Notes under the pieces: model-generated
Seen by the model: the letters and a program-made list of their open reading frames with translations, nothing else
Told to the model about the DNA's origin: nothing
The model's database searches: none
Shown here: positions 17,622 to 24,262 of the stretch, in pieces
Layout: each line of letters opens with the position of its first letter
Numbering within the stretch: position 1 is the stretch's first letter
Translations under genes and position numbers: made by a program
NCBI GenBank assembly: GCA_014324115.1
Contig: JACOMS010000035.1
Span: forward strand, 1 to 35,384
Source: Hyphomonadaceae bacterium
GTDB taxonomy: Bacteria; Pseudomonadota; Alphaproteobacteria; Caulobacterales; Maricaulaceae
Reading direction: 5' to 3'
DNA: 35,384 nt

Positions 17622-20006
17622 CTACCTGAACCTCAACTCCGGCAAGGCATGATCAGCCGGGGCTTCGCGGGGCAAATAAACGGTCACATGAGTCCCCTGC
17701 CCCTCCTCGGATTCCAGTTCGACCCAGCCACCATGACGTTCAACAACGCGCTGAACAAGAGCAAGGCCAAGGCCGACCCCGCCGCGGCTGGAATGAAAAC
17801 TCTCAAACACCTGCGGCTGGCGCTCTGACGGGATACCGATGCCGTTATCCTTTACCCAGATCATGACACCGCACCCGCCTGAGGGGCGCGCACCCAGATC
17901 AATCTCTCCGCCTAGCCCGGTGAAACGTAACGCATTTGATAACAGGTTGTAAACCACCTGTTTCAGGCGCCGTGCGTCGGCCCGAATTATGCCGATATCC
18001 TCAGGGCAGTCCAATCCGATTTGTTTCCCAGTATCCTCAGCCTTGGTGGCGACGTAACCCAGAGCCTGACTCAGCAGATCAAACACATTGACATCGCCGA
18101 GCTCCAAGTCAAACACGTTGGCTTCAATGGCGGCAATATCAAGAATATCTTCGATGGTTTTCCTCAGATCCTCGGATGCGGTCCGGATTGCGAAAATATA
18201 CTCCGCCTGTTTATCATTGAGCGCGCCTGCCCCGTTGGTTTGCAGAAAGTCCGCATAGCCGGAAATAGTCGTGAGAGGCGTACGAAGCTGATAGCTGACA
18301 TGGTTTACAAATTCGGATTTTAGACGATCAGCGGTCTCCACGGCCTCGGCCCGTTCGATCAGCGCTTCTTCAGCCTTGCGCGCAGATGTCACATCGTTCC
18401 AGGCAACCAGTGTGGCACCATCCGGCAAAGGGCGTGAGAGCCACGTCAATATGCTGTCGTCAGATCGTTTGATTTCGCCATTAACCTGACGGCGTACATC
18501 CGGATTTGGATCCGTGATTCGCGCCTTGATTTCATTCCAAAAGTGGCGGTCATGATACAGTGGGAGGCAGCGTCGGGACAGATCAGAAAAAGACGGGTTG
18601 TCGCTCAGGCTGTCTTCGGGAATTTCCCAAATCGAAGCGAAGGCCGAGTTGTAAATTTTCAAGTGCCCGTCCGCCCCGAAAACAGCAATTCCTTCGGTAA
18701 GTTTATCAAGGGTAGCTGTATGAACCTTGATAAGTGTGTTGAATTGGCTTTGCAGTGTAACTGTGTTGGTGATGTCGCTTAGCAGAAGCGATATACCCCC
18801 ATTCGGGTCACGCATCCGGACGAGTCGCAGCGTGGCGCCATCCGGCAATGTCCAGATCTCCGGCGGCACCTCATCAGGCCAGCTGGTATACAGGTCGAGC
18901 TCTGCCTGCCGCCAGTCGCGATAATCACTGACGGGCGGCAATCGCCCGGTTTCACGCAAATGGTCGAGCCACTCACCGTGAGTCGGTTGGCCTTTGAACC
19001 AGGATTCTTCCAAATGGAAAAGACTGGCAAAGGCCCGGTTATGAAAACGCATGGTTTGACCCCTACCGAAAGTCACGACAGCCTCATCCATATTGTTCAG
19101 AATCTCGTTATGCGCACGAATGTGATGGTTGAGGGCCTGGCGCAGGTTTTCCAATTCCGAGGCATCAAGCGCCATACCGACAACGCCGCCGGAAATGGCA
19201 AACTGTAAGATGCGTGTTGCCGTAAGCTCACCGTTCAGAATTAAATTACGAACGGTTTCCTGCCTGTTTTTCGAGATTAAAACGTCTCGCATGTCTCGCG
19301 CGGATTGCTCATCCAGGTAAATTTGTTGTTCAAGCACATCGGTGACTGTTTCGACCCCTACAGCTTTGGCATATGAGTCATTGACCCAAAGCAGCTGTCC
19401 CTGCCCGGAAACCCGCCAGATCGGAAAAGGTGCACGACCGAGCACTTCAGCAGAGGCGACCGGATCATCCTGCAACACTAATTTCCCTGTCTCGAACCGG
19501 TCAATGGCAACACGCCCATCCTCGCCGCGGATGGGAGTATCTGCCAGCCAGAGTACAACCCGTCGCCCGGCAACACGACCATTGGCCTCAATGACGTTTC
19601 CTTCGGAGAGCACAATACTAACGGTGAAGGCCTTACCGTTTCGGCGAAGTCGCGCAAGATTGGCGCGGAGAGTCGCTGGCTGACCCTTTTCGCTAATGGA
19701 ATCAAGATCAGCGAGGCCATCCAGAATCCGGATCGGCACATCGCGCGGTCTGCCCATTTCGACAAAGCTCTGCATTGATGCCATGGCTGCAGGGGAGCCA
19801 TAGATGCGGGGATTGCCCCATGTATCCGTATCCGGAACATCGTCTTCCCACACCAAAATCAAGCCGCGATAAGACCCGAGTACCGCATACATGTGCGACA
19901 GGCGTGCATCAAGCTCATTGGCTCTCTTTCTCCAACCTGACGACGTCGGCCGGTACTCCAAGGCCCCGCGGAAGGCGAAGGCGCTGGCGAGCACTGCGAT
20001 AAACAT
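17622..20006 (-). CDS. divL: DivL-like tyrosine-bearing PAS sensor kinase
   Basis: At least 794 residues: an N-terminal membrane segment, several PAS-like repeats (roughly 185-280, 295-410 and 425-540), a DHp helix and an HATPase domain. The DHp motif reads FVNHVSYQLRTPLTTISGY, with Tyr572 where ordinary kinases have the phosphorylated His. In Caulobacter DivL the same position is Tyr550, and DivL acts as a scaffold reading DivK phosphorylation to control the CckA kinase. The ATP-binding boxes are intact: VVYNLLSNALRFT (N), VKDNGIGI (G1), GVGLGLALV (G2). The ATG at 20006 cuts the hydrophobic segment short: the frame is open 17 codons further (to a TGA at 20060-20058) and encodes more of the helix, but offers only non-standard starts such as CTG 20054 or ATT 20057. 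Confidence 0.88.
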   Translation of the reverse strand: MFIAVLASAFAFRGALEYRPTSSGWRKRANELDARLSHMYAVLGSYRGLILVWEDDVPDTDTWGNPRIYGSPAAMASMQSFVEMGRPRDVPIRILDGLADLDSISEKGQPATLRANLARLRRNGKAFTVSIVLSEGNVIEANGRVAGRRVVLWLADTPIRGEDGRVAIDRFETGKLVLQDDPVASAEVLGRAPFPIWRVSGQGQLLWVNDSYAKAVGVETVTDVLEQQIYLDEQSARDMRDVLISKNRQETVRNLILNGELTATRILQFAISGGVVGMALDASELENLRQALNHHIRAHNEILNNMDEAVVTFGRGQTMRFHNRAFASLFHLEESWFKGQPTHGEWLDHLRETGRLPPVSDYRDWRQAELDLYTSWPDEVPPEIWTLPDGATLRLVRMRDPNGGISLLLSDITNTVTLQSQFNTLIKVHTATLDKLTEGIAVFGADGHLKIYNSAFASIWEIPEDSLSDNPSFSDLSRRCLPLYHDRHFWNEIKARITDPNPDVRRQVNGEIKRSDDSILTWLSRPLPDGATLVAWNDVTSARKAEEALIERAEAVETADRLKSEFVNHVSYQLRTPLTTISGYADFLQTNGAGALNDKQAEYIFAIRTASEDLRKTIEDILDIAAIEANVFDLELGDVNVFDLLSQALGYVATKAEDTGKQIGLDCPEDIGIIRADARRLKQVVYNLLSNALRFTGLGGEIDLGARPSGGCGVMIWVKDNGIGIPSERQPQVFESFHSSRGGVGLGLALVQRVVERHGGWVELESEEGQGTHVTVYLPREAPADHALPELRFR

Positions 20007-20121
20007 CGCAACCGCGACGATAATCGATTCGCTATATCCTGAAAAATCTGCCAGAATTCACTTTCTCAAGGGTCAAATTCACCGTAATTCGCAGACACTA
20101 GCCGGGAACCGCAAGAATCAC

Positions 20122-20139
20122 AGGAGGATTTTACCTCCT
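20122..20139 (-). terminator. Hairpin after the TonB-like gene
   Basis: AGGAGG (20122-20127) and CCTCCT (20134-20139) form a perfect 6-bp stem with a 6-nt loop. In the minus direction the stem begins within the TAG stop codon of the lipoprotein gene. There is no T-run after it, so it is a weak terminator candidate or a processing site ahead of divL. Confidence 0.35.
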
Positions 20140-20566
20140 ACCCGCCGAGACTGACTGTACCCAACCGATACCGGATCAGAACACGGCAGTTCTGTAACGG
20201 GCCGTCCCTGGGTGGTTCGAACGTCCATTTTTCAACAGCCTTCTTCGCATTGCTCCCGAACAAGCCTGCGGGCAAAGATCGCTCCACGCTGACATTTTCT
20301 GTCTGCCCGTCTGAATCTACATCAAGCCTGACTATGACCCAGCCTTGTCGTCCCGAATTGAAAGCGCGTCTGGGATATAATGGCAGGTCAAAATCGACAG
20401 CCGCCAGTTTTTCTCCTCCCGGACAATCGTCCGGGGCGGCGTAAGTTTTGACCCATGGATCGGCCGGATATTCACTCCGTGGCATGAATATATCCTTGGT
20501 CACACAGCTGGAAAAACCTGAATAAATCAGAAATGACAATGCAATTTTCGATCTATGGCCTGTCAC
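20138..20566 (-). CDS. TonB C-terminal-domain lipoprotein
   Basis: A 142-residue protein. It starts at GTG 20566, sharing GTGA with the HPr stop, and opens with a short signal sequence ending in a lipobox-like GFSSC (Cys21), so it is probably a lipoprotein. Residues 62-140 form a TonB family C-terminal domain: LYPRRAFNSGRQGWVIVRLDVDSDGQ, then the AKKAVEKWTFEPP strand. It lacks the usual TonB N-terminal helix and Pro-rich spacer, so it is unlikely to be the energy-coupling TonB; domain-only relatives are periplasmic or outer-membrane lipoproteins of uncertain role. Coupling to the PTS genes is positional only. Confidence 0.8.
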   Translation of the reverse strand: MTGHRSKIALSFLIYSGFSSCVTKDIFMPRSEYPADPWVKTYAAPDDCPGGEKLAAVDFDLPLYPRRAFNSGRQGWVIVRLDVDSDGQTENVSVERSLPAGLFGSNAKKAVEKWTFEPPRDGPLQNCRVLIRYRLGTVSLGG

Positions 20567-20877
20567 GGTTCCTCCCCGAAGCGTCCCTCAATCAGCGCAA
20601 CAAGAGCCGCGATAACTTCATCGGCTTCCGGTCCTTTGGCATTGAGCGTAATATCTTCACCACATGCTGAACCGAGTAGAAGCAATTCCATAACCGAATC
20701 GGCGACAACGCTTTCGGCGCAAACATCATTATGGCTTGTCACCGTAACGACGGCATCAAAACGATTGGCGCAGGCAAATAATTTGTTCGCTGCGCGTGCG
20801 TGAAGACCACGACGGTTTCCAAGGGTCACCCGGGCTGAGGCTTCCGGGACAGTCGCCCGTGGAAATTTCGATTTCAT
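20563..20877 (-). CDS. Phosphocarrier protein HPr
   Basis: A 104-residue HPr of the regulatory PTS. The phospho-accepting His26 is in RRGLHARAANKL, equal to His15 of standard HPr; the protein has about 11 extra residues at the N-terminus and a small insertion. Ser61 in ADSVMELL aligns with the HprK target Ser46 (SIM). It follows the EIIA gene by eight bases. In alphaproteobacteria these two normally follow hprK and rapZ, forming a sensory phosphorelay rather than a sugar transporter; neither is in this window. The 3' end overlaps the lipoprotein gene by four bases. Confidence 0.93.
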   Translation of the reverse strand: MKSKFPRATVPEASARVTLGNRRGLHARAANKLFACANRFDAVVTVTSHNDVCAESVVADSVMELLLLGSACGEDITLNAKGPEADEVIAALVALIEGRFGEEP

Positions 20878-20885
20878 ATCCAGAA

Positions 20886-21296
20886 TCAGGTATCTCCGGT
20901 CAGAATTTGCGAAGCGATAGCAATGTAACGTCGGCCTGCATCTTTGGCTTTATTAGCCGCTTCGGACAAAGTCACACTGTCGCGGGCTTCGATCAATTTG
21001 ATCAACATAGGCAGGTTGACGCCCGCTATCACCTCAACCCTGTCCTGCTCCAGAAGCGAAATAGCCAGATTGGATGGTGTACCACCAAACATATCGGTCA
21101 AAATGATAACGCCCTTATCTGCCTGCACTTTGCCGATAGCCGCTCTTATGTCAGCGCGGCGACGTTCCATGTCATCATCCGGGCCGATACACACTGTTTC
21201 CAGATGCGTTTGATCTCCGACCACATGTTCCGTTGCCCTGCGCAGCTCTGCCGCCAGTTGGCCGTGGGTTACGATAACCAGTCCGATCATGACCAT
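20886..21296 (-). CDS. PTS EIIA component, mannose/fructose family
   Basis: A 136-residue EIIA of the ManX type, which accepts phosphate from HPr. The phosphorylated His11 lies in GLVIVTHGQLAAEL, and the LTDMFGGTPSNLA and GVNLPMLIKL segments are those of the family. No EIIB, EIIC or EIID genes are near, so it belongs to a regulatory PTS that probably talks to a sensor or metabolic enzyme. The ATG at 21296 or the second at 21290 could be used. It heads a short operon (EIIA, HPr, lipoprotein) and is divergent from rmuC. Confidence 0.93.
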   Translation of the reverse strand: MVMIGLVIVTHGQLAAELRRATEHVVGDQTHLETVCIGPDDDMERRRADIRAAIGKVQADKGVIILTDMFGGTPSNLAISLLEQDRVEVIAGVNLPMLIKLIEARDSVTLSEAANKAKDAGRRYIAIASQILTGDT

Positions 21297-21583
21297 ACCA
21301 AGTTACAATGGATTACCGACTTAAATAGGATGCCGGGAGGTTGAAAGCGTTTTTTTGATGCCCTCACCGCAACCCGGGAGAGATTTCGTGTCTGCCCGTG
21401 TCGGGAAAATATAATTGTAACACCTCAAGACATTGGGGCTGTCGGTACACGTGTTGACAGCGGATATAAAGGAGGTTAATCAAGAAAACCCTTGTAATTA
21501 AAACAGCACTCACTATACCTATAGCATCAGAAGTCTTACATGGTGGAGTCTGTTACTTCACGTTAGCGGCGCTGAAGGTCAGC
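21297..21583. other. Divergent intergenic region between EIIA and rmuC
   Basis: 287 bases without a recognisable gene. It contains TTGACA at 21454-21459 and a strong AGGAGG at about 21470 that is not followed by an ATG, GTG or TTG start opening a reading frame of any length. A GGGAGG sequence and a T7 run sit near 21337-21357. It probably holds promoters in both directions. The isolated ribosome-binding-like site could mark a lost or very short leader peptide. Confidence 0.4.
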
Positions 21584-22761
21584 ATGGTCGAATTAATCAT
21601 CGGGGCGGCACTGTTTTTGTCGGGATGTCTGCTGACGCTGTGGTTTACAAACAACAGCGGTAAAAACCTCCGGGGTCATCTTTCAGAAATGGCAGAGCGG
21701 CAGAATGCCTTGCAAGGGCGCCTGTCGCAATTCAGCGAGGATGTGGCGCAGCGTGATGCATCAATGCGGGATACGCTGGATAATCGCCTGTCCCAAGTCT
21801 CCGAAAAGGTCGGGCAGTCCATTGTCGAGACACAGGAGCGTAATTCAGAGCGTGATGCGTTAATGCGGGATACGCTGGATAATCGCCTGTCCCAAGTCTC
21901 CGAAAAGGTCGGGCAGGCCATTGTCGAGACACAGGAGCGTAATTCAGAGCGTGATGCGTTAATGCGGGATACGTTGGATAATCGCCTGTCCCAAGTCTCC
22001 GAAAAGGTCGGGCAGTCCATTGTCGAGACACAGGAGCGTAATTCAGAGAGTCCGGCCTGCAAAACATTTTATCAAACAAGCAGGCCCGCGGAGCGTTCGG
22101 CGAAAAGCAGATGCAGGATCTCATATCCGAATATCTGCCACCGCAAAGTTTTGAATTCCAGGTCACCCTGTCTAACCGCAAACGTGTAGATGCGCTTATC
22201 CATCTGCCTAATGAGCAGGGGGCCGTGGCCGTAGACAGCAAATTCCCGATGGAATCCTGGCGGCGTTTGGTAAAGCTCGAAACGGTGGATAAAAAACGGG
22301 CGCAGCAGGACTTTTCCCGCGATGTGAAAGCACATATCACAGATATTGCCTTAAAATATCTTATTCTCGGTGAGACCCACGACGTCGCGCTTATGTTTAT
22401 TCCGTCAGAGGCCATCTATGCCGAACTTCATGCCAATTTCAGCGAGGTTATTGAAGAGGGATTTGGAAAGAGGGTCATGATCGTGTCGCCGACAACCTTT
22501 ATGGCGACCTTGCACACCATGCGTGCCGTGATGAAAGACGCCGCCATGCGCGAACAGGCACACATCATCCAACGCGAAGTCGGAGAGATTGCCAAGGACG
22601 TCAATCGCCTGGATGACCGGGTGGCCAAGCTGCAGCAGCACTTCAATCAATCTACCGAGGATGTGCGACAGATCCGTATTTCGACTGAAAAAATCAGCAA
22701 ACGCGCCGACAAAATCGAGGCCTTGGATATGGAAGAGCAAGCTCCAGCCAACATTGCATAA
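21584..22761 (+). pseudogene. rmuC: DNA recombination protein RmuC, frameshifted
   Basis: RmuC is a membrane-anchored, coiled-coil protein with a nuclease-like domain, linked to limiting recombination at inverted repeats. The first frame (ATG 21584) has an N-terminal helix at residues 3-24 followed by coiled coil and three 33-residue repeats. After 22048 this frame loses all similarity, while another frame picks up at 22051 with GLQNILSNKQARGAFGE, the opening of the RmuC domain, then LSNRKRVDALIHLP, AVDSKFPME and VMIVSPTTFMATLHTM. The second half ends normally at 22761. The change needs a -1 shift, and some coiled coil that usually precedes GLQ is missing. An internal ATG at 22111 would skip part of the domain. 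It could be a real mutation, a slippage product or an assembly error. Confidence 0.85.
21752..22048 (+). repeat. Three 99-bp tandem repeats inside rmuC
   Basis: Copies lie at 21752-21850, 21851-21949 and 21950-22048. Each encodes 33 residues beginning RDA(L/S)MRDTLDNRLSQ and ending VETQERNSE, in the coiled-coil part of RmuC. They differ at only a few bases (for example GCATCA/GCGTTA early in the unit, CAGTCC/CAGGCC later, CTGG/TTGG in copy three). That is much closer than expected for ancient repeats, so expansion is recent. The frame break follows directly after copy three. Confidence 0.95.
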
Positions 22762-22863
22762 CGTCGTCGGATCAACCCGTAAACGCCGGGTTATGATCCG
22801 GTACGGGGCTGGCACCCCGGGATCGTCGCAGAGACACATTCAAAAATGATTATGGGTTATACG

Positions 22864-22951
22864 CAAAAGGGCGATCTGCTGACCGGTGGTTGTTGCGGCA
22901 GTAACCGATCCCTTTTGTAGCCGGAACTACGGGAAGTTCTGAAACCACCGG
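22864..22951. other. Interleaved inverted repeats between rmuC and recR
   Basis: The 197-nt gap between these convergent genes holds two overlapping inverted repeats: CAAAAGGG (22864-22871) with CCCTTTTG (22910-22917), and CCGGTGGTT (22883-22891) with AACCACCGG (22943-22951). A shorter GAACT/AGTTC hairpin lies at 22924-22939. The two long pairs cannot form at once, so alternative folds are possible. It could be a bidirectional terminator or a structured RNA; there is no clear T-run. Confidence 0.4.
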
Positions 22952-22958
22952 GTGTGCA

Positions 22959-23558
22959 TCAAAACGGCCTGCGGCTTCTCAGTGCCGCGGTGATTGTGCC
23001 GTCATCCAGATAGTCCAGCTCACCGCCAACAGGAACACCGTGGGCCAGCCGGGTGATATTCACAACCAGCCCTTCCAGCCTGTCAGTGATATAATGCGCC
23101 GTGGTCTGTCCATCAACTGTGGCATTCATGGCGAGGATGACCTCGGACACGTCGCCTGTCTCAACCCGTTCTATGAGCGCGGCGATATTGAGGTCTTCGG
23201 GCCGCACCCCGTCAATGGCCGACAAGGTTCCGCCCAGCACATGATACACCCCCTTGAACGCGCCTACCCGTTCCATGGCCCAGAGATCACCAACATCCTG
23301 AATGGCGCAGATGGTTTTACTGTCCCGACCCGGCATCATGCAGATATGGCACGGGCTTTGCGCGTCGATATTTGCACAAACCGAACAGACTTTGATCTGC
23401 TCCGCAGTACGCTTCATGGCATTGGCCAGCGGGTGCATGAGCGCGTCACGTTTCCTGATCAGTTCCAGCGTCGCACGACGGGCCGAACGCGGGCCCAATC
23501 CTGGTAATCTGGCCAAAAGGCCGATCAAACGGTCGATATCAGGGGAACCCTGTTTCAT
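22959..23558 (-). CDS. recR: Recombination mediator RecR
   Basis: RecR works with RecF and RecO to load RecA at single-strand gaps. I choose ATG 23558 (199 residues, the family length) because homology begins with [22 protein letters not shown] (helix-hairpin-helix); the frame is open to 23630 but the extra 24 residues are polar and unsupported. The zinc finger has Cys58, Cys61, Cys70 and Cys73 (CSVC, CHIC). The Toprim domain follows with [25 protein letters not shown], and [18 protein letters not shown] closes the protein. It is the third gene of dnaX-ybaB-recR but here is separated from ybaB by 371 bases containing an IS relic. Confidence 0.96.
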   Translation of the reverse strand: MKQGSPDIDRLIGLLARLPGLGPRSARRATLELIRKRDALMHPLANAMKRTAEQIKVCSVCANIDAQSPCHICMMPGRDSKTICAIQDVGDLWAMERVGAFKGVYHVLGGTLSAIDGVRPEDLNIAALIERVETGDVSEVILAMNATVDGQTTAHYITDRLEGLVVNITRLAHGVPVGGELDYLDDGTITAALRSRRPF

Positions 23559-23771
23559 GTTATGCTTTTTTCCGTTTTCATGCCCCTTATGCGTTTGTGC
23601 GCCGATATTCTGTTTGTCTGTCATGCTCAACCTGAACGCCTGTCATACAGTCAGATTACGGCGAGGGTATATTTCAAGTAAAGGAGTAAAAATACTTATC
23701 CCTGCACAGGATCTACTCGCTAGGTAGGATGTGCCGGGCTTTATCGGCGCACCGGACGCCGTCGAAATCAG

Positions 23772-23794
23772 CCGCGGCGGAGACCCCGCCGCGG
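23772..23794. terminator. Strong GC hairpin between ybaB and recR
   Basis: CCGCGGCGG (23772-23780), AGACC loop, CCGCCGCGG (23786-23794): a perfect 9-bp, all-GC stem. No T-run follows on either strand, so it may be a Rho-dependent stop, a REP-like element or part of the inserted DNA. It lies between ybaB and recR, where an operon would normally read through. Confidence 0.45.
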
Positions 23795-23819
23795 TCCTGA
23801 AATCCGCCCGGTTCCACGC

Positions 23820-23930
23820 CCCGACTGTTGTGCTGTGCGCATAGCTTGTGAGAACGATGAGCGTACACTTTTTTCGCTGCAATCCTCATCGCGACCATCG
23901 TCACATATTGGATTTAATGAGTCCTGACCC
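23820..23930 (+). mobile_element. Decayed 3' end of an IS5-family element
   Basis: The sequence GGGTCAGGACTCATTAAATC, read on the minus strand from 23930 to 23911, is the inverted-repeat end of the same IS type as at 238 and 35155. Just inside, the plus strand encodes AYTFFAAILIATIVTYWI and a stop at 23915-23917, matching the hydrophobic C-terminus of IS5/IS427-group transposases. Upstream the frame is broken by a TGA (23858-23860) and by indels; the similarity fades before about 23820. The rest of the element, including its left end, is gone. The end is flanked by TAG, giving the CTAG target, which is also the ybaB stop codon. Confidence 0.7.
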
Positions 23931-24253
23931 TAGAACGGCATTTTCATACCGGGCGGGAGTTGTATATCGCCAAAGGCGGATTTCATGGTCTCGGCTTGAG
24001 CTTCATTGAGACGAACCTTGGCATCCTGAAACGCCGCCACAATCAGATCTTCGACAATTTCCACCTCTGCACCATTGAGAAGATCAGGATCAATTTTGAG
24101 CGCTTTGACACTGTAATCTCCGGTTAGTGTGATGGTCACCATACTCGCACCGGAGCGGCCTTCGACTTCAAGAGCGGCGACCTGAGCCTGCGCATCCTGC
24201 ACTTTGTCTTGCATTTCTCTAGCCTGTTTTATCAGGCCCATCAAATCTTTCAT
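23930..24253 (-). CDS. YbaB/EbfC family nucleoid-associated protein
   Basis: A 107-residue DNA-binding protein, dimeric and nucleoid associated in its family. It begins MKDLMGLIKQAREMQDKVQDAQ, the typical N-terminal helix, followed by the beta sheet VTITLTGDYSVKALKIDPDLL, and ends LPPGMKMPF, the standard C-terminus. It starts nine bases after dnaX, as usual. The stop codon (23932-23930) is at the junction with the IS relic, so the insertion preserved the protein but separated recR. Confidence 0.95.
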   Translation of the reverse strand: MKDLMGLIKQAREMQDKVQDAQAQVAALEVEGRSGASMVTITLTGDYSVKALKIDPDLLNGAEVEIVEDLIVAAFQDAKVRLNEAQAETMKSAFGDIQLPPGMKMPF

Positions 24254-24262
24254 CAGTACGTC

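Noticed and set aside
21454-21490. TTGACA promoter and a leader gene before rmuC
   Set aside because: No good -10 at the right distance and no start codon after the AGGAGG.
22111-22761. Second half of rmuC as an independent gene
   Set aside because: RmuC domain sequence begins upstream of this ATG (from 22051), so it is the continuation of a broken gene.
23828-23840. CRISPR-repeat-like TGTGCTGTGC
   Set aside because: Only ten bases match the repeat's start region and the rest of the repeat is absent.
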